The notes beneath the pieces were generated by a model that was given only the letters and a program-made list of their open reading frames with translations, made no database searches and was not told the DNA's origin. Made by a program: the position numbers and the translations under genes. From Archilochus colubris (Eukaryota; Chordata; Aves; Apodiformes; Trochilidae), in contig CM041084.1 in NCBI GenBank assembly GCA_023079485.1, positions 8,988,609 to 9,052,608 on the forward strand: a stretch of 64,000 nt of DNA, in the 5' to 3' direction. Position 1 is the first letter of the stretch. Each line of letters opens with the position of its first letter. Positions 37,362 to 49,866 of the stretch are shown piece by piece.

Positions 37362-39145
37362 GTAAGAAATGTCTCCTGTCTGTCTCCGTGCTTGTGTCTC
37401 TTTCCCTCGGCCCCCGCCTGCCTTGGCTTCTTATCGCTATTTTTACCGTGGGCCTTCTAAAATGGGAGCAGCTATGACTAAGGTTTAATAAAGGGGAAAA
37501 AAATCCTCCCCTCACGATGATGTGTTTTTCTCTGGCCTCTTTGGCTCTGGTGTTTGGTTTGTTTTTTTTTAATCAGGCCACACACCCCCTCCCAGGCTTG
37601 TAGTATAGTAAGAATTGTGGGAAGCGAGGAAATGTCTCCTTGGCTCATCCCCCCTGCAAGCAATCCGGTTTGTTGTGGCTCGTAGCACCTCCCGAGCTGT
37701 TCGTCTCCAGGGCTCCCGGGGTGAAGGAGGGAAGGACTCGGAGACCTCTTGTCATTTCCCTTCAAAGGGAAAGCCTTGTCTGGGCCCCCCTCACTGCAGA
37801 GATGAGGGCAACAGTCTGGCACAACTCGAGGTCAATGCAAATTTCTGGGGGAGGTTTTGTCCACATGAGTGGGGGTTGCCGGGTCACCGGTTTAGCTTTT
37901 CTCTGTCAAGTTTACTTTCAATTTGTTGTGTGCAGGGTGAGTGGTTACTTGTCTGCCATAGCAAACTATTGAATCTCCTTGTATTTATTGATGGCAAAGA
38001 AGCGACGTGATTTATTTAGATCTTGCTGATTGGACAGGGTAGTCAGATGTTTAGTCAAGCACTGAAGGGCATAGAAGTCCCGAAGAACAAGAGAAAGGAC
38101 GAAGTGGTTTTAGACGTTATGAAGTCTTACTGTTAATGTGCACTGTAAGCAAGTTCGGTTGGCTCAAACTTTGAAGGTTTGGCAGTACAGTTAAAACCTG
38201 AACTAAAAGAATGTACTGTGTGATATTAAAACCACAGTGAACTTTGCATTTCGGTGTATTGTCCTACATAACTTTTTCAAGAGAATGTCTAACAGAACTG
38301 TATTTCAATTGTTTAGCTTTTAATCTGAATCATCTACTGTTTGTCCTAAGACATTTCTCCTCGTTAGACTTCATGCAGTGGCATTATGTGAGACAAAAAT
38401 ACCATAAATACTCCCCAGCTGAAGTAGGAATTTGCCCTGGTCCTTAGCTAGGCACTTAAGGTATTTCACACCTTTTGGCACTGACTTGCTGATATTGTCA
38501 CTTACAGAACGTGTTTCCTCCTACAGAAGTAAACAATTGTGAAAATATCTCTCTTACACCTACGGATTTTTTAATGAAAATTCAGCAGAATTCTATTTTA
38601 GTTACATGGGACAAATTGGTTAATGTTGTACCAGTATATTTCCAATGGCAAATATTAATGATAAAAGAAGTGAAAACTGAAATTGGTGCATAACCTTCAC
38701 TCTGTCTGATACAGAGGTTGTATTCTGTTAGCAGATTGATACTGACTGGTCTACAGATTTCATGGTTTTACTTTGGTAGGCTGAAGTGTTTGTGCTGCAT
38801 CAGTGCAAAGCAGTTAGTTTCAGCTTTGGACATCATGGCTATATGGACATCGAAGAATACCCCTGAAATATCTGCTTATTTTAGGAAATTGTGTACAGTA
38901 CTAATAAAAGAACTTAAAAAAGACTAAGAATTACTTCTAAAAATGTTTACCTGAACTTTATATAAGCATATGGTAGAGATTGGTGTGGCAAGCATTTACA
39001 TTGATTCCATGAGCATATCATTACCTCATGACACAATTTTCTTGTGGTCATGTTTCTCTTACCTATAGGCTTTGAAAGACTGACACTGAAATGTTTGTGT
39101 GTATGGAACAGAAAACCAATGGCTTGCTGACAAGACATCATGATA

Positions 39146-39249
39146 ATAGAATCATAGAATCATAGAATTGGCTGGGTTGGAAGGGACCTCAGAGATCATC
39201 GAATCCAACCCTTTTACCAACCCTTTGCGGTTGCTAGACTATGGCACTG
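39146..39249 (-). mobile_element. CR1 LINE 3' tail in UBE3C intron 1
   Basis: The + strand reads AATAGAATCATAGAATCATA, then GGCTGGGTTGGAAGGGACCT, then CTATGGCACTG. The first ~100 bases closely match the copy at 6627, so both appear to belong to the same subfamily. The element is antisense to UBE3C. Confidence 0.9.
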
Positions 39250-40908
39250 CATATAACTTAAAGATTCAGTGTCTAGTTCCAGCCCTGCACACCTGTGCTG
39301 CATAGTTAGTGGGATGCTTAGTATTGCCTCTTTTGATTCAGTTGGTGAAATAAAGCATAACTAAATATACTGGCAAAATTTGTATGCAGGCTGCTTAATT
39401 CTGAGGATAATTATCCAATTTGAGGTGTTGCACCTGTATAGTTACATTAGCATAACTTTCCCTATATACAGGCAGTACCAAAGATGCCAGCAGAGTGTTC
39501 CTGATGTGGATAAAATTACAGCAAAAGAAGTGATCAGGAAAGCTGAATATGGTTTTGCTAATATAACTGCAGCTGCAAACAGTAACTGTTGGTCATGGGA
39601 GATGTGTTGATTCTGTGTCTGACACTGCCATGTATGTCTGGAGTGTTTCCTTAGGCCTCATGAGGGATCCTATCAGAGCAGGTACAGTGATGGAAATATA
39701 GCTGGGGACTTGTGGTGTTGAGGCACCGAGCCACTGAATCTAGTGTGCTTTAGTGGTGTTTTTGAAGGATTAAAGCAGAGATCTTCAGGTTTGTTTTTAC
39801 AGTGTTTGCGTCTTACATTGTATGTGTTACAAAAGTCTGTATTTGCAGATGCTTTGGAGGCACTTGAGTCCAACCAAACTTTTTTTGCCAGAAAAGTAAT
39901 CTTTAAGTATCACTTGTTTTTGTTAAAATTGTCAAAAAAAGAATCTTCTGAAAAAGGCTATCCTTGATGACTGTTCTTTCCAGAATATTATTGTGACATT
40001 TTAATACTGCATTTTACATAAAAGTCTGGGTGATATTGTCAGGATTTGGACTTTATCTACTTTAAAAAAATCTGCAGATTGATTTGGACTATCTCCATTA
40101 GTGGCATATATAATATATATGTATATATAGATGCTATTTTGTACTTAAAATGTGCTGTTATGTTTTGCATATATATATTTTTTTTAATGTAGGGTGCTTA
40201 TTGTCAGCTTTAAAATATTATTCCCTGCTTTATGAGGTTTTTCAAAACTATTTTCAGATTTAGTTTTAAGTATAACTGGCAAAACATAATTTTTAATTTT
40301 TAGGTCAGGTAGCATCCAAAAATACTGTTACTGTAGTTCAGTACTTACGGACTTTTTGTACAAGACAGTAATTGTTGCCTAAAAGGCTGTAGCTGCATAA
40401 TTTCTGTGGTGCACTTGAAGAGTTGGTTTGTGGTGCAGTTCAAATTGAGCTGGCCCAACCAAACTGTCCAGTGGAATGAAAGAGATGTTCCTTCACCTGG
40501 GTGGTAACCACCTCATCCTTTTTTGTCCTGGATAGTGAACATATTTCTTCAGGGTGGAGTGTCACTGCTTTGTGGTGGCAGCTGGCAGGTTTCACTAATT
40601 TTATCATGAGGTCAGACTCTGGATGGCATTGTGCAGAATCTGTTTCACCACATCAGCTTGATTTAGCTTGATTTGGGCCCAGTGTTCCTTTATTAATTTT
40701 ACCAGTGTCAAGAAAAATATGAAGTAGCAGCCCTTTAGTACATACATGCAGGGGGATCCCCATGCCTGCACTGAGGTGTACAAGGGTTATCTATAACTTA
40801 GATTATAAAATGTATTAATGACATCTTGTAATACAATATAATATGTGAAGCATTTAAGAAAAATATTTATTTTCAGGAATTTGTTATACAGATGAGTTAG
40901 CACTGGTG

Positions 40909-40928
40909 GTGAAAGTGAAAGTGAAACT
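40909..40928 (+). promoter_or_regulatory. UBE3C: ISRE / IRF-type element in intron 1
   Basis: GTGAAAGTGAAAGTGAAACT has three consecutive GTGAAA units ending in CT. It satisfies the interferon-stimulated response element pattern GAAANNGAAACT, with an extra unit. Repeated AAGTGA/GTGAAA hexamers are the classic binding sequence for IRF-family factors. It lies 3.6 kb inside intron 1. The sequence match is exact; activity is inferred. Confidence 0.55.
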
Positions 40929-41080
40929 AGATTCACTCAGTGTTATTTTTGTGGAAGACATGGGAATTTACTAATGAATAAGTAGTGATGACTGCATCTA
41001 TATTTTGAAAAATCCAGTTTCTTTTAATATGGATATTTTAAATAAAAATCAAGAGAAAAAGTTTGCTAATAGTTTATTTA

Positions 41081-41230
41081 CATATGTTATATATTTGTAT
41101 ATATTTATGTAAATATATTTTATACACATATATTTTATATATAAAATGTATAAATTATATATTTTATACATTTGTATGTTTATGTAATATACACAAATGT
41201 ATAAAATATTTATTACATAGCTATATATGT
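41081..41230. repeat. AT-rich region with perfect inverted repeat
   Basis: This nearly pure AT stretch contains an exact 17-base inverted repeat (41159-41175 and 41193-41209, ATATTTTATACATTTGT and its complement) around a 17-base loop. It also has a perfect 16-bp palindrome, ATTTTATATATAAAAT, at 41132-41147. It could extrude a cruciform in DNA or fold in the intron RNA. Confidence 0.8.
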
Positions 41231-44200
41231 TTTCAGTAGTAACTGGTAATGCTTTCTTAAATGAATAGCATAATATTTAGCATCAGATTCATCTATATTT
41301 TCCCCCCACCTCTCATCTGAAGTGCAGAGGCAGAACTCTAGAAGCATCTTATTTTTTTCTTTCTTGTCTGTATTCTGTGCATGAAGTAACTTCTTGTGGA
41401 ATAAAATTTAACAATTTAAGAATAAGCTGTAGGATTGCCAGCCTATGGAGAGATCTGCACAAGTGAGGATTGCTTAGGATGACAGATATCTGCAGGATTT
41501 AAGCAACCATGGCACAGATTTAAAAACTAGTTTTGTTCCTCTCTTACTGATTAGGGAAAGTTGTTAATAATTTCAGGAAGGAAGAATTATTATTTTTTTA
41601 TATCTTATTTGGACCCACAACAGGTCACAATGGAATGAAATTATGCTATGGGTTTATAGTACAGGATTTCTAGATCACAATTACAAATGTGCATTTTGTT
41701 TTTGAGTGGTGGGAAGGAATTTCACTAATACCATTGTCCCATAAGGCACATGGTGCAGATCCTTGTGCAAGTGCATATCTCATTCTGAATCAGAACTGTG
41801 TTTTGTCCAGAACATTGGAATGTCAAGCCTAAGTCTTGAACTACTATTTGAATCTCAGATGTGTGGTGTGGAAATATGAAGAGACCATCTGCTGTAAAAA
41901 TAACGATTGTCTGTCAGTAGGAAGCTGTACAATTAACACACGCTAAATATTTGTGTGTTTTTTTTCCTCTCAGTGACATTTAAAATACTCCTCATTTGAA
42001 AGGAAGCTATGAATGCTGAAATTGTAATTAACTGACAGCAGTGATTGCACTGTTCTTTTCAGTTGTGGTGTTTTCTCAAATTCGTATCCAAAATTTCTGC
42101 TTTTATAGATACACTTTTCTTGCTTGTTTCTGAGAAAATGAAAAGTCACCCAGTTGCAACAATGTATACAATACACATCTTAAGAATTCTGAGGCAGTCA
42201 AGCTGAGAGTAAATATCGAAACAACTAGTTTGTATTTCATTGAGTTTCTAGAGGCAAGTCCTGGTTCCGCTGTGTGTGACTTTGTAGATACCAGGATAAA
42301 AGTGGTTCCAGACACATCCTAGATCCTACAGTAAAATTCAAGCTGAAATGCTGAGGTGTTTTATAGGAAGCACAATGGCATAGGTTTCAGTGTGGCCAGG
42401 CTTTCCTTAGCCAAGTGTGTCTAACTGGGCATATTTTAAGTACTTTAAAATAACTTCTCGGAGGTAGTTTTCTCTACATATAAACTGAATAATGATTAAA
42501 TATTCAGAAATATGACGGGTCCCAAATTGTTCTAAAGCAGAATTGTTCAAGGTGTTGAATGTGTTTTCCTCAGGTTGGCTAAACTGTGTGTCCAGTGGAA
42601 ATGAAGTTAGCAGTTTAAGTTATTGAGGTTCAGTTAAGGACATTGTGAGTCATTTCAAACATTAAATTCTTGTCCTGTTTGGAAAAGCCACTCTGAAAAT
42701 AGCTTTTTTTTTTCTTTTTGTGTTAGAATAAAAGGAATTGAGGCAAGCTGATGCTTCATTCCCCTTTAAGTGTCTGACTGCCTACCTTGATAGGTAGATT
42801 TGTTACCTGACATCTGTGTGGCAGGAAAAGAAACAAGATTGCATGACTGACATAAAAGTGAGGCAAGGAAGATGGGGAGAGGGAGTAGGAGTGAGCCAGG
42901 TATGATGTTTAGAAGTTACTGTCAGATGATCTTGTCCCTTTGAGTAGCTCTGGCTGCAGGAAGGGAGGAAGAGGTTGTCGAACAGCTGCTGTAGCTGCCA
43001 TGAGTCAGGTGCCTGTATGGATTGGAGCTGAGAAACCTGCATCTCTTGTAATGCTGTTGCAGCAAGACATAGAGCAAGCGCTCTCTCACTGTTCTGTTTA
43101 TTAAGAGGCAAGGCAAGGAGGATTTCAGAGATAAAAGTGCAGTTAATTGTCCTTAAGAAATTTTGCTAGAATGCCCTTTGTAGCCGGAGATTATTTCATA
43201 GTTATTTTCATTGCTTTCCCTTAGCAAGTTTGGTTTCTATTGCATATTTACTGATTCTTTTTTATTTCTGAAGAGGCAGTGTTGGGTTGAGGAGATAAAT
43301 TGTTCTTGCATTTAATTTAAGTTTATTATTTTGTCATAGTTGCAATTCCATTTCTTCATGTTTCTGATCTGTGTTTGTTCTGTGAAAAATAACAGCATTT
43401 TGACCAGTAATAATTTTCAGGGTGGGATGTATCTACCCCAAAATTTTATTTTGTTAATTTTTAAAAAATTGATTGACTTAAAAAGTGCTTGCCTCAGGGA
43501 GACCCATTTCCTGATCAGTGCAAAGCTAGTGGTACACTGTGATACACTGACCTCTTATATCCCCCCACTTCCCACCTCTCCAAATACTTGAAATGATTTG
43601 CTTCTTACAAGCCCTCTGGCTGCTTATTTCCCTTTATCTACTAACCCCTTGCATTTACTGTTTCTAATTTTTTTTCCTATTTTTTTTTTTTTTTACCATT
43701 TCCTTTTCCACTCACATATAGCAATATATCTTCCTTTTTCTATAAATTCTGCTTTTTTCTTTCAGTTTGTTCTGATAAATTCAGCAACGTTGTTTCTAAG
43801 CAGAATACAATGAATACATGATGTTGCCTGCAAAATGAAACTCTTGAAGCACATTGATGTCACTGTGATCACTTCCAATTAGAACATCTTACTGACTTCT
43901 TTAATACCTTGGGTATCAGCTGTTGAAAAATAAATTATCTATTAATAAAAGCTCCAAAACTTTTAGCCATCTGTTGGTTATTTCTTAATTTATTACATTG
44001 CTTTGTCTTTTTTATGTGTCTCTGAGGTTAGAATCTCTTCCCTTTCCTTACCAAGCAGACCTGGAGCCTTTCCTATTGCTTGAGTGGAGATACATGATTT
44101 TATGTATGGATTTGGTTATGATTTGTTTATGCTATACTTAGCACATGGAAAAAAACCTGTCTTTAGAGGGCAATAGCTGTAGTTAGTGGTGTGTTTGGCC

Positions 44201-45627
44201 ATAAATACTGTCTTTAGAGGAAAAGCTGGTTAACCTTCTTGTGAGATTTCTTTATGTTTGCTTCAGTAAATGATCTGAAACACAAACCCAATTTTAAATT
44301 CCTTTTCCGCATCTCTGTTTTTCTTTTCCCATTCTCATTTGGTGGTCTGTGTTAGAGTATTTTCTATCCTAAAGAAACTGGGAGAGAAATGAACTTGCTT
44401 CCTCTCTGTCATCAAAAATGAAATTCGGCCTTATTTTTAAAAAATCTGTATATAGACATTGAAAATACTCCACCACAGTTGTTTTAGGTGTTGTTAAATA
44501 TTTTAATAAACATTTGTTTGCCAACTTCAAATTTACTCTATGTTCTTGGATCCCAATACATTTTCAACTTGATAATATTTTTTCTTAACTTCTCTAGACT
44601 AATAAGGGCATAAGCAGAAGAAGTAAGTAGTTACATGCACCATAAAAGCAGAAAAGGAAAATAACTTCCTTAAATCTGTTACCTGCTTTAGGTTAGATTT
44701 GGGAATGTGTCAGGGAACTTTCAGCTCTTATTGTCTGCAGTGGAAGCTGAATACATCAAAAAGGAATTACTTTGTGTATTTCCTTGGAAAGTACACAGAA
44801 TCATCCAGTAAGAGATTCTTGCAAATAAAGCTTTGTTTGTATTTTGTAATCTGTGTGTACTGATTTAAGATTGTGCTTTAAAAACTAAAGCAAAGGTTTT
44901 CTATTGTAATGTTATTATTCTTTAGAGACCTCATGAATACTTATGTATTCTTTACTTTTTCTCTGTTAGAGACATTACTGTCCTGAATCTTTCAATTTGT
45001 AGCCTTAAATTGGGTGGAGAGTTCAAGATTTAAAAAAATTCTGACCATTTATGTTATGTAGGTTTGTGTTGACATCTTCTGTGAGCAACCTTTGAGGAAC
45101 AGGATAAGTAAATATGAGAGCTTTGTGCTCTTTTGCAAGTTAGACAAGGAATGGGGCTTTGGCACTCTATGCGATTACTTTGAACATGTCACAACTTGCT
45201 GTATGCACCTGGGTCAATGACTTATGTACAGTCTAAGCAAGGAAATAACTCAATAAACATTTAGTTCTACCTGCTTGGATTGGGACTCTATTCTGTTTCA
45301 GATTTCCCATTTGTAAATGGATGATATTTGCCTAGATTATTAGGATGCTGAGAACAGAAACCTGGACAGGGATCAATACCATTTGCTGCTGTTTGCTTGT
45401 CCCTTTTCTTCTTACATAGCTTCCCTCTGTCACTGTGCTTTCAAAGGGCTGTTACATTTGGTAGAGTGGAAAATGATTAACAATTACTTTTCTCCAGTGT
45501 TTTGTGTATTACATGTTTGTGAACAACCCCTAAAGTGACATCTAGATTAAATATCATGAACACATTTGAATCATGTGTTTGAATGAAAATGCAGTCTTAT
45601 CTTTTTATCTTTCTTTTTGCTTCATAG

Positions 45628-45681
45628 GAAGAAAAAGCTTCTCTCCTGCATCGTACTCAGGAAGAAAGGAGAAAACGAGAG
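45628..45681 (+). CDS. UBE3C: UBE3C exon 2
   Basis: This exon encodes residues 23-40, EEKASLLHRTQEERRKRE, identical in pattern to the vertebrate family and strongly charged, as expected for a helix leading to the IQ motif. The acceptor is TTCATAG and the donor GAG|GTAAAG; both ends are phase 0. At 54 bases it is a small exon. Confidence 0.96.
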
Positions 45682-48600
45682 GTAAAGTAGACTGTAAGCG
45701 TCTGCATGCACACCAGATCTTCCTCTGATGTAGTAACATTTACAGTCCAAAGTACTTCATTCTGCTGCAGTTGTACTTTGTTCAGGAATGTTTTGTTTCA
45801 GTGTACAAGTTCTGCCTAGTCTTACAGTATATTAGAAGATGCTTTCCAAAAGTGACTGTCACCTGAAAAAAAGTTAGTTAAGTGTACACTGGTTGGAAAG
45901 GGAAATTTTCCACTTATATTGATGCTCATTTCATCTAGTCTTTTTTTTTTTTTAAGAAAAGACAGGTATTAGAATAGTAAATTGCATTTTTGCCTTGTCA
46001 GTTATCTGTTGACTATGGTCTCAACAAAGTCTTGTGCTCCTGCTTCTATAGTTCTTGGATGACCTCCAGCAATTCACTTCCACAGTGTGTGTGTGTGCCT
46101 CAGTCCTCTGGAGACAGAATCAGAACAGTGATACTTGAATGCATCCTAAAGTACTTTGAGATCATCTGATAATTGAGGGGCAATGAGATGCAGTTAATGA
46201 GGCTGATGGGTGAGGCATGAGGAAATCATAACATTTGTTTGAGGTGGAAGCTCACTGGCATGGGTAATTTAGTTTGGAATAATGAAACAGAAAAACAGGC
46301 ATAAAATACCATTTAAAAACCATGAATAAATGTGGCTATATGAAAACAAAATTTAGTAAAATAGAATTAAAATAAATGTTAATTTTTAAAATTTTTCCCC
46401 TGCTAAACAGTTTTGGTCATAAAAAATATTTTTACTGTGTAGTTTTTGTGCTAATCAAGACCCTTGCTACGTTAAATACAGATCCTGCAGTTGCTCCTCT
46501 GTTTCTGGGAACAATTGCTGGTTTTTTTCTTTCCAGCCTGGGTGTATAGTTATGGACTAAGTTAAATACCAAGTTACCAGGATTTCACCAATTAGATCAG
46601 AATGCTGTGTTATGAATCACATTTATGATCAGGGAGTCTGTATCAACATATGGAAAAAGACTTTTTTGTGCTTCATACATTTTTTGCCATATATTCATAC
46701 ATATTTTGCCATATATAATCCATTCAGCTGCTTCATTCTGTCTGCTGCAACGCTGATACAGTTAAATGTCTGTAGATGTACACACTTCTTTGACATCTAT
46801 CAGTTTCTTACGAAATGAGAGTCCTTAGAGAATAAAATCAGGGCTTTTAGAAAAACTTTCTGTAGCAGAGTAATAGCGGTGACCTCAGACTTAAAACCTT
46901 TGCTGTTATGGGTCACTAATTGACAATTATGTATTCTAGGATAAAACCTATATCTACAGAAAAAGAGAAATACCTACTTTTTAGTCAAGTGTTACATTTT
47001 GATTCTGAAATGACAGTGCTTTTTCATAATTGAAATTCTCTCCTCCGTGCCCCCATACTTTGCATTTTCACTGCTTGATGCTTTGGAGAGAAAAACGCCC
47101 TTTGGCATATCAAAATTTTGATTTTAGTCCATGCTCTAGAGGTGACTAGAGTCTTTCAAGTAGATTCTTCTCAGAAATTGCTTTAAGAGGGGTTGTTTCC
47201 AAGAACAGCAAAATAGGCATTAAATAGCAAATTCTTCTGGTGTTTCTCTGGTCAGTTCAGGTGAAATTTTTAAGTTGGATGTGTCTTTATGGCAGAATAA
47301 AGTAGAAATCAAGTTTTTTTGAGTTGAAAGATTATGTGAACAAATCTATTTTAATTAAATTAATTAAAAATGTTTTGAGTTTTGTTTTGCATGGTGGGCC
47401 TCAGAATTATGGCCTTATTATAGTCTAAGAATTGATGAGGTTACAGTTTCTCAGAGCTGTTTTTACTTTGTCTTCCAACTTCCCTTTCCTGAACCAGCCC
47501 TTTGTAGCTGTAGGTTCATGAGCAACTATTTTATTTCCTGCTTCATCCCCTAAGCAACTATCCAGACATTATTAGAAACCTAATTACAGAAGCTACTTCT
47601 GATGCTGATGAGTAATTAATATAAGTAAAAATGGAAAAATCAACTGAAGTGAACAAAGAATACGCAAAATAAAACAACTTATGTAACACTGAAACAGCAA
47701 GAATTAGAGAACACATCTCAAATACTGAGCAGCCCAGCCTTGAGACATAAGCCTGCAAGACACATAAAAGGGATGGAATGGAGTGCTCCCCACAGCTTAC
47801 CTTGGCCTTGAGCACCAGGTGGAAAACACTGATTAATTGGCCTCATCGTTATATTAATGTACTATGAGCATGCAAAAATACCCACCTATAGGCCAGATGG
47901 ACCCCTACTAACAAAAAGCCCTCTACCTTTTGAGCATGTGTAATAGTAGTAAAATTTTTAAGCACTGTGACCTGAAATGGAAGCAAAGAACTAGTTACCT
48001 GATCATGTATAAGAGTGATAGAACAATTAGAGATAAAGTAATTTACATGTTTCTGTGTATAAAAGTAGAGATTATGTTGCAGGAAGCTGAGGTATCTTTG
48101 TGGAATATCACCTGGCTCTCTTTTCTGAGCAGAATTGGATATTAAAGCAAATACCTCCACTTTGTGGATTGGCTCATTGCAAACTGGGTGACAGACCCTG
48201 CATTTGGGACAACATTCCCCTTGGATATTTACAGTGACCGGATATGCTGGGACTGTTGTCAGTGAACTCACTGAGTGCTCTTTGTGTGCTTTCTGAAGGA
48301 AGCTGGCTTTCAGTTCCTCAGAAAGCAAGTATTGTAAAGGGATGATTTTAACTACTCTTTCTGCTACTCAGGAAGACATCATAAAATGACTCACTTTATA
48401 TGTCTGGCTTGAAGGAGAGAGGAAGAATTTTAATTTCCATGTTGTGCTTCTGGGCTTAAAGCACTACCTCTCATTTTTGTTTTGACTGTCTCCAAATAGT
48501 TGATTTTTAAGATTTTTTTTTTTTTTTTTTTTGTGGGTTGGTGTTTTTCCCCTCACATCTAAAATGCATTCATAAGACTGATATATTGTTTGAATGGCAA

Positions 48601-48981
48601 CAAGTAAGTCTTCAGTGTTAGCTAATCTATGCAGAATGAGGAATGATATAATCAAATTTGATGAATTCTTCATCATTTTAGTATTAGACTTTGTCTAATA
48701 AAATACAAATACATTTATTGTTATTTCTCTAGTATTACATACTTAATGAATGTTAAAAATGCTTTTTCAATATCTTAATGTAAATTTCCACTTAAAAAGT
48801 TGAAAGGCTTCCTTTCTGATTCCAGTATATTTGATATAAGCCTTCAAACACTTAATTTTGCTAGTGATTAGTGCTTACTTTTTAAAAACATGCTTTTGAA
48901 TATAAGAATATTTGATAAAAATGTAGAAATTTGAGTCAGCTCCATGGTGTTTATTTTAGTTTTTTAAATTTCATTTTACAG
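45682..48981 (+). other. UBE3C: UBE3C intron 2 (3300 bases)
   Basis: It contains a short GT microsatellite (46085-46096), a 22-base tandem duplication (46673-46694 and 46695-46716, one mismatch), an LTR-like segment (about 47860-48214) and a run of 20 T (48513-48532). No further exon is seen. Confidence 0.88.
47860..48214 (+). mobile_element. Possible solo LTR of an old endogenous retroelement
   Basis: The segment has an LTR-like order of signals on the + strand: TATAAAAG at 48058-48065, then ATTAAA at 48141-48146, then a terminal stretch ending ACAACA at 48214. The region also carries a long minus-strand frame (47849-48328) without a known domain. I could not define a target-site duplication or a convincing 5' TG end, and no internal viral genes are present. 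It could instead be unrelated intronic DNA. Confidence 0.35.
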
Positions 48982-49056
48982 GAGGAAAGACGGAGGCTTA
49001 AAAATGCAATAATAATCCAGTCATTTGTAAGAGGGTACAGAGACAGGAAACATCAA
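48982..49056 (+). CDS. UBE3C: UBE3C exon 3 (IQ motif)
   Basis: The exon encodes residues 41-65, beginning EERRRLKNAIIIQSF and continuing VRGYRDRKHQ. IQSFVRGYRDR fits the IQ consensus IQxxxRGxxxR exactly, implying calmodulin-type light-chain binding, as annotated in the family. The acceptor is TTTACAG and the donor CAA|GTAAGT; both ends are phase 0. Confidence 0.97.
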
Positions 49057-49719
49057 GTAAGTACTTATTTATTTATAAAGATGTAAAATATTATAGTAAG
49101 AAGCAATTACATTGAAAAATCTTCACCTTTTTTAGTATTTTGTCTGTCTATGAAGTGCAAGTCCTTTTTCCCTCTTGACATTTTCAGTTGAGCCTCAATA
49201 TTTTGGTAGAGAGATGTTTATTCTGCAAAGTGACAGTGGACTTCAGTGGGATTATGTGACATGCTTTTAAGCTGACAAAGCATAGAAAAACAGTAGGATA
49301 GTAGCAGCTGTCCCACATAAGTGAAGCTGTTTTTTTTTTTCCCCCAATATGTCGAAGAGGTAATTTGAGTAAAAAAGATCTGATTTCTAATCTGCTCATG
49401 GGTACATTATCCTAAGAAAAAGTTGTATCTGTTTAAATTAACTGGTATTTAGTGACTAGGCTAGATACAAATGTTTATTGTGTATTCTTTACTTAAAAAG
49501 AAACAAATTAATTGCAATGTGTACTTCCTGAATTACAGACAGCAGTTATAGCCTTAACTAGGATAATTGTGTCTGTTTTCATCTCTTAAAAAATAAATGT
49601 GTTGTATCCATTTTGCTGCTTTTTTAAAAATAAAATTGAAATAAGGTTTTTAAAGTTTCGCATCTTTATATTAAACAGTAAACCATTAGTGATGTATTGA
49701 TGCATGTCTTGTTTTTAAG
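49057..49719 (+). other. UBE3C: UBE3C intron 3 (663 bases)
   Basis: GTAAGT donor with an AAG acceptor (TTTTTAAG), a less common acceptor trinucleotide. Nothing else is recognised apart from a poly-T stretch at 49329-49341. Confidence 0.88.
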
Positions 49720-49866
49720 TATTCTATCCAAAGAAGTGAATTTGATCGCTGTGCGAATTTGGCCCAATCTGGAGGAACCTTTTCCACTGCTAATGGAGCT
49801 AAATTGACTCTCTTGGTTCGCCAGTTACTCTTTTTCTATAGACAGAATGAGGATTCTAAGCGTTTG
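49720..49866 (+). CDS. UBE3C: UBE3C exon 4
   Basis: The exon encodes residues 66-114, from YSIQRSEFDRCANLAQSGG through LLVRQLLFFYRQNEDSKRL. The match to mammalian UBE3C is high, with a variable patch around SGGTFSTANGAK. Donor TTG|GTGAGT; both ends are phase 0. Confidence 0.97.

Larger units (their letters stand above)
37362..45627 (+). other. UBE3C: UBE3C intron 1 (8266 bases)
   Basis: A large first intron with GTAAGA donor and CATAG acceptor. It contains a minus-oriented CR1 tail (39146-39249), an interferon-response-type element (40909-40928), an AT-rich hairpin-forming region (41081-41230) and a poly-T tract near 43680-43694. No additional exon is recognised; the short frames are chance. 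Confidence 0.9.

Noticed and set aside
47849..48328. 159-codon frame on - strand in UBE3C intron 2
   Set aside because: It lies in LTR-like or plain intronic DNA and resembles no known viral or cellular protein.
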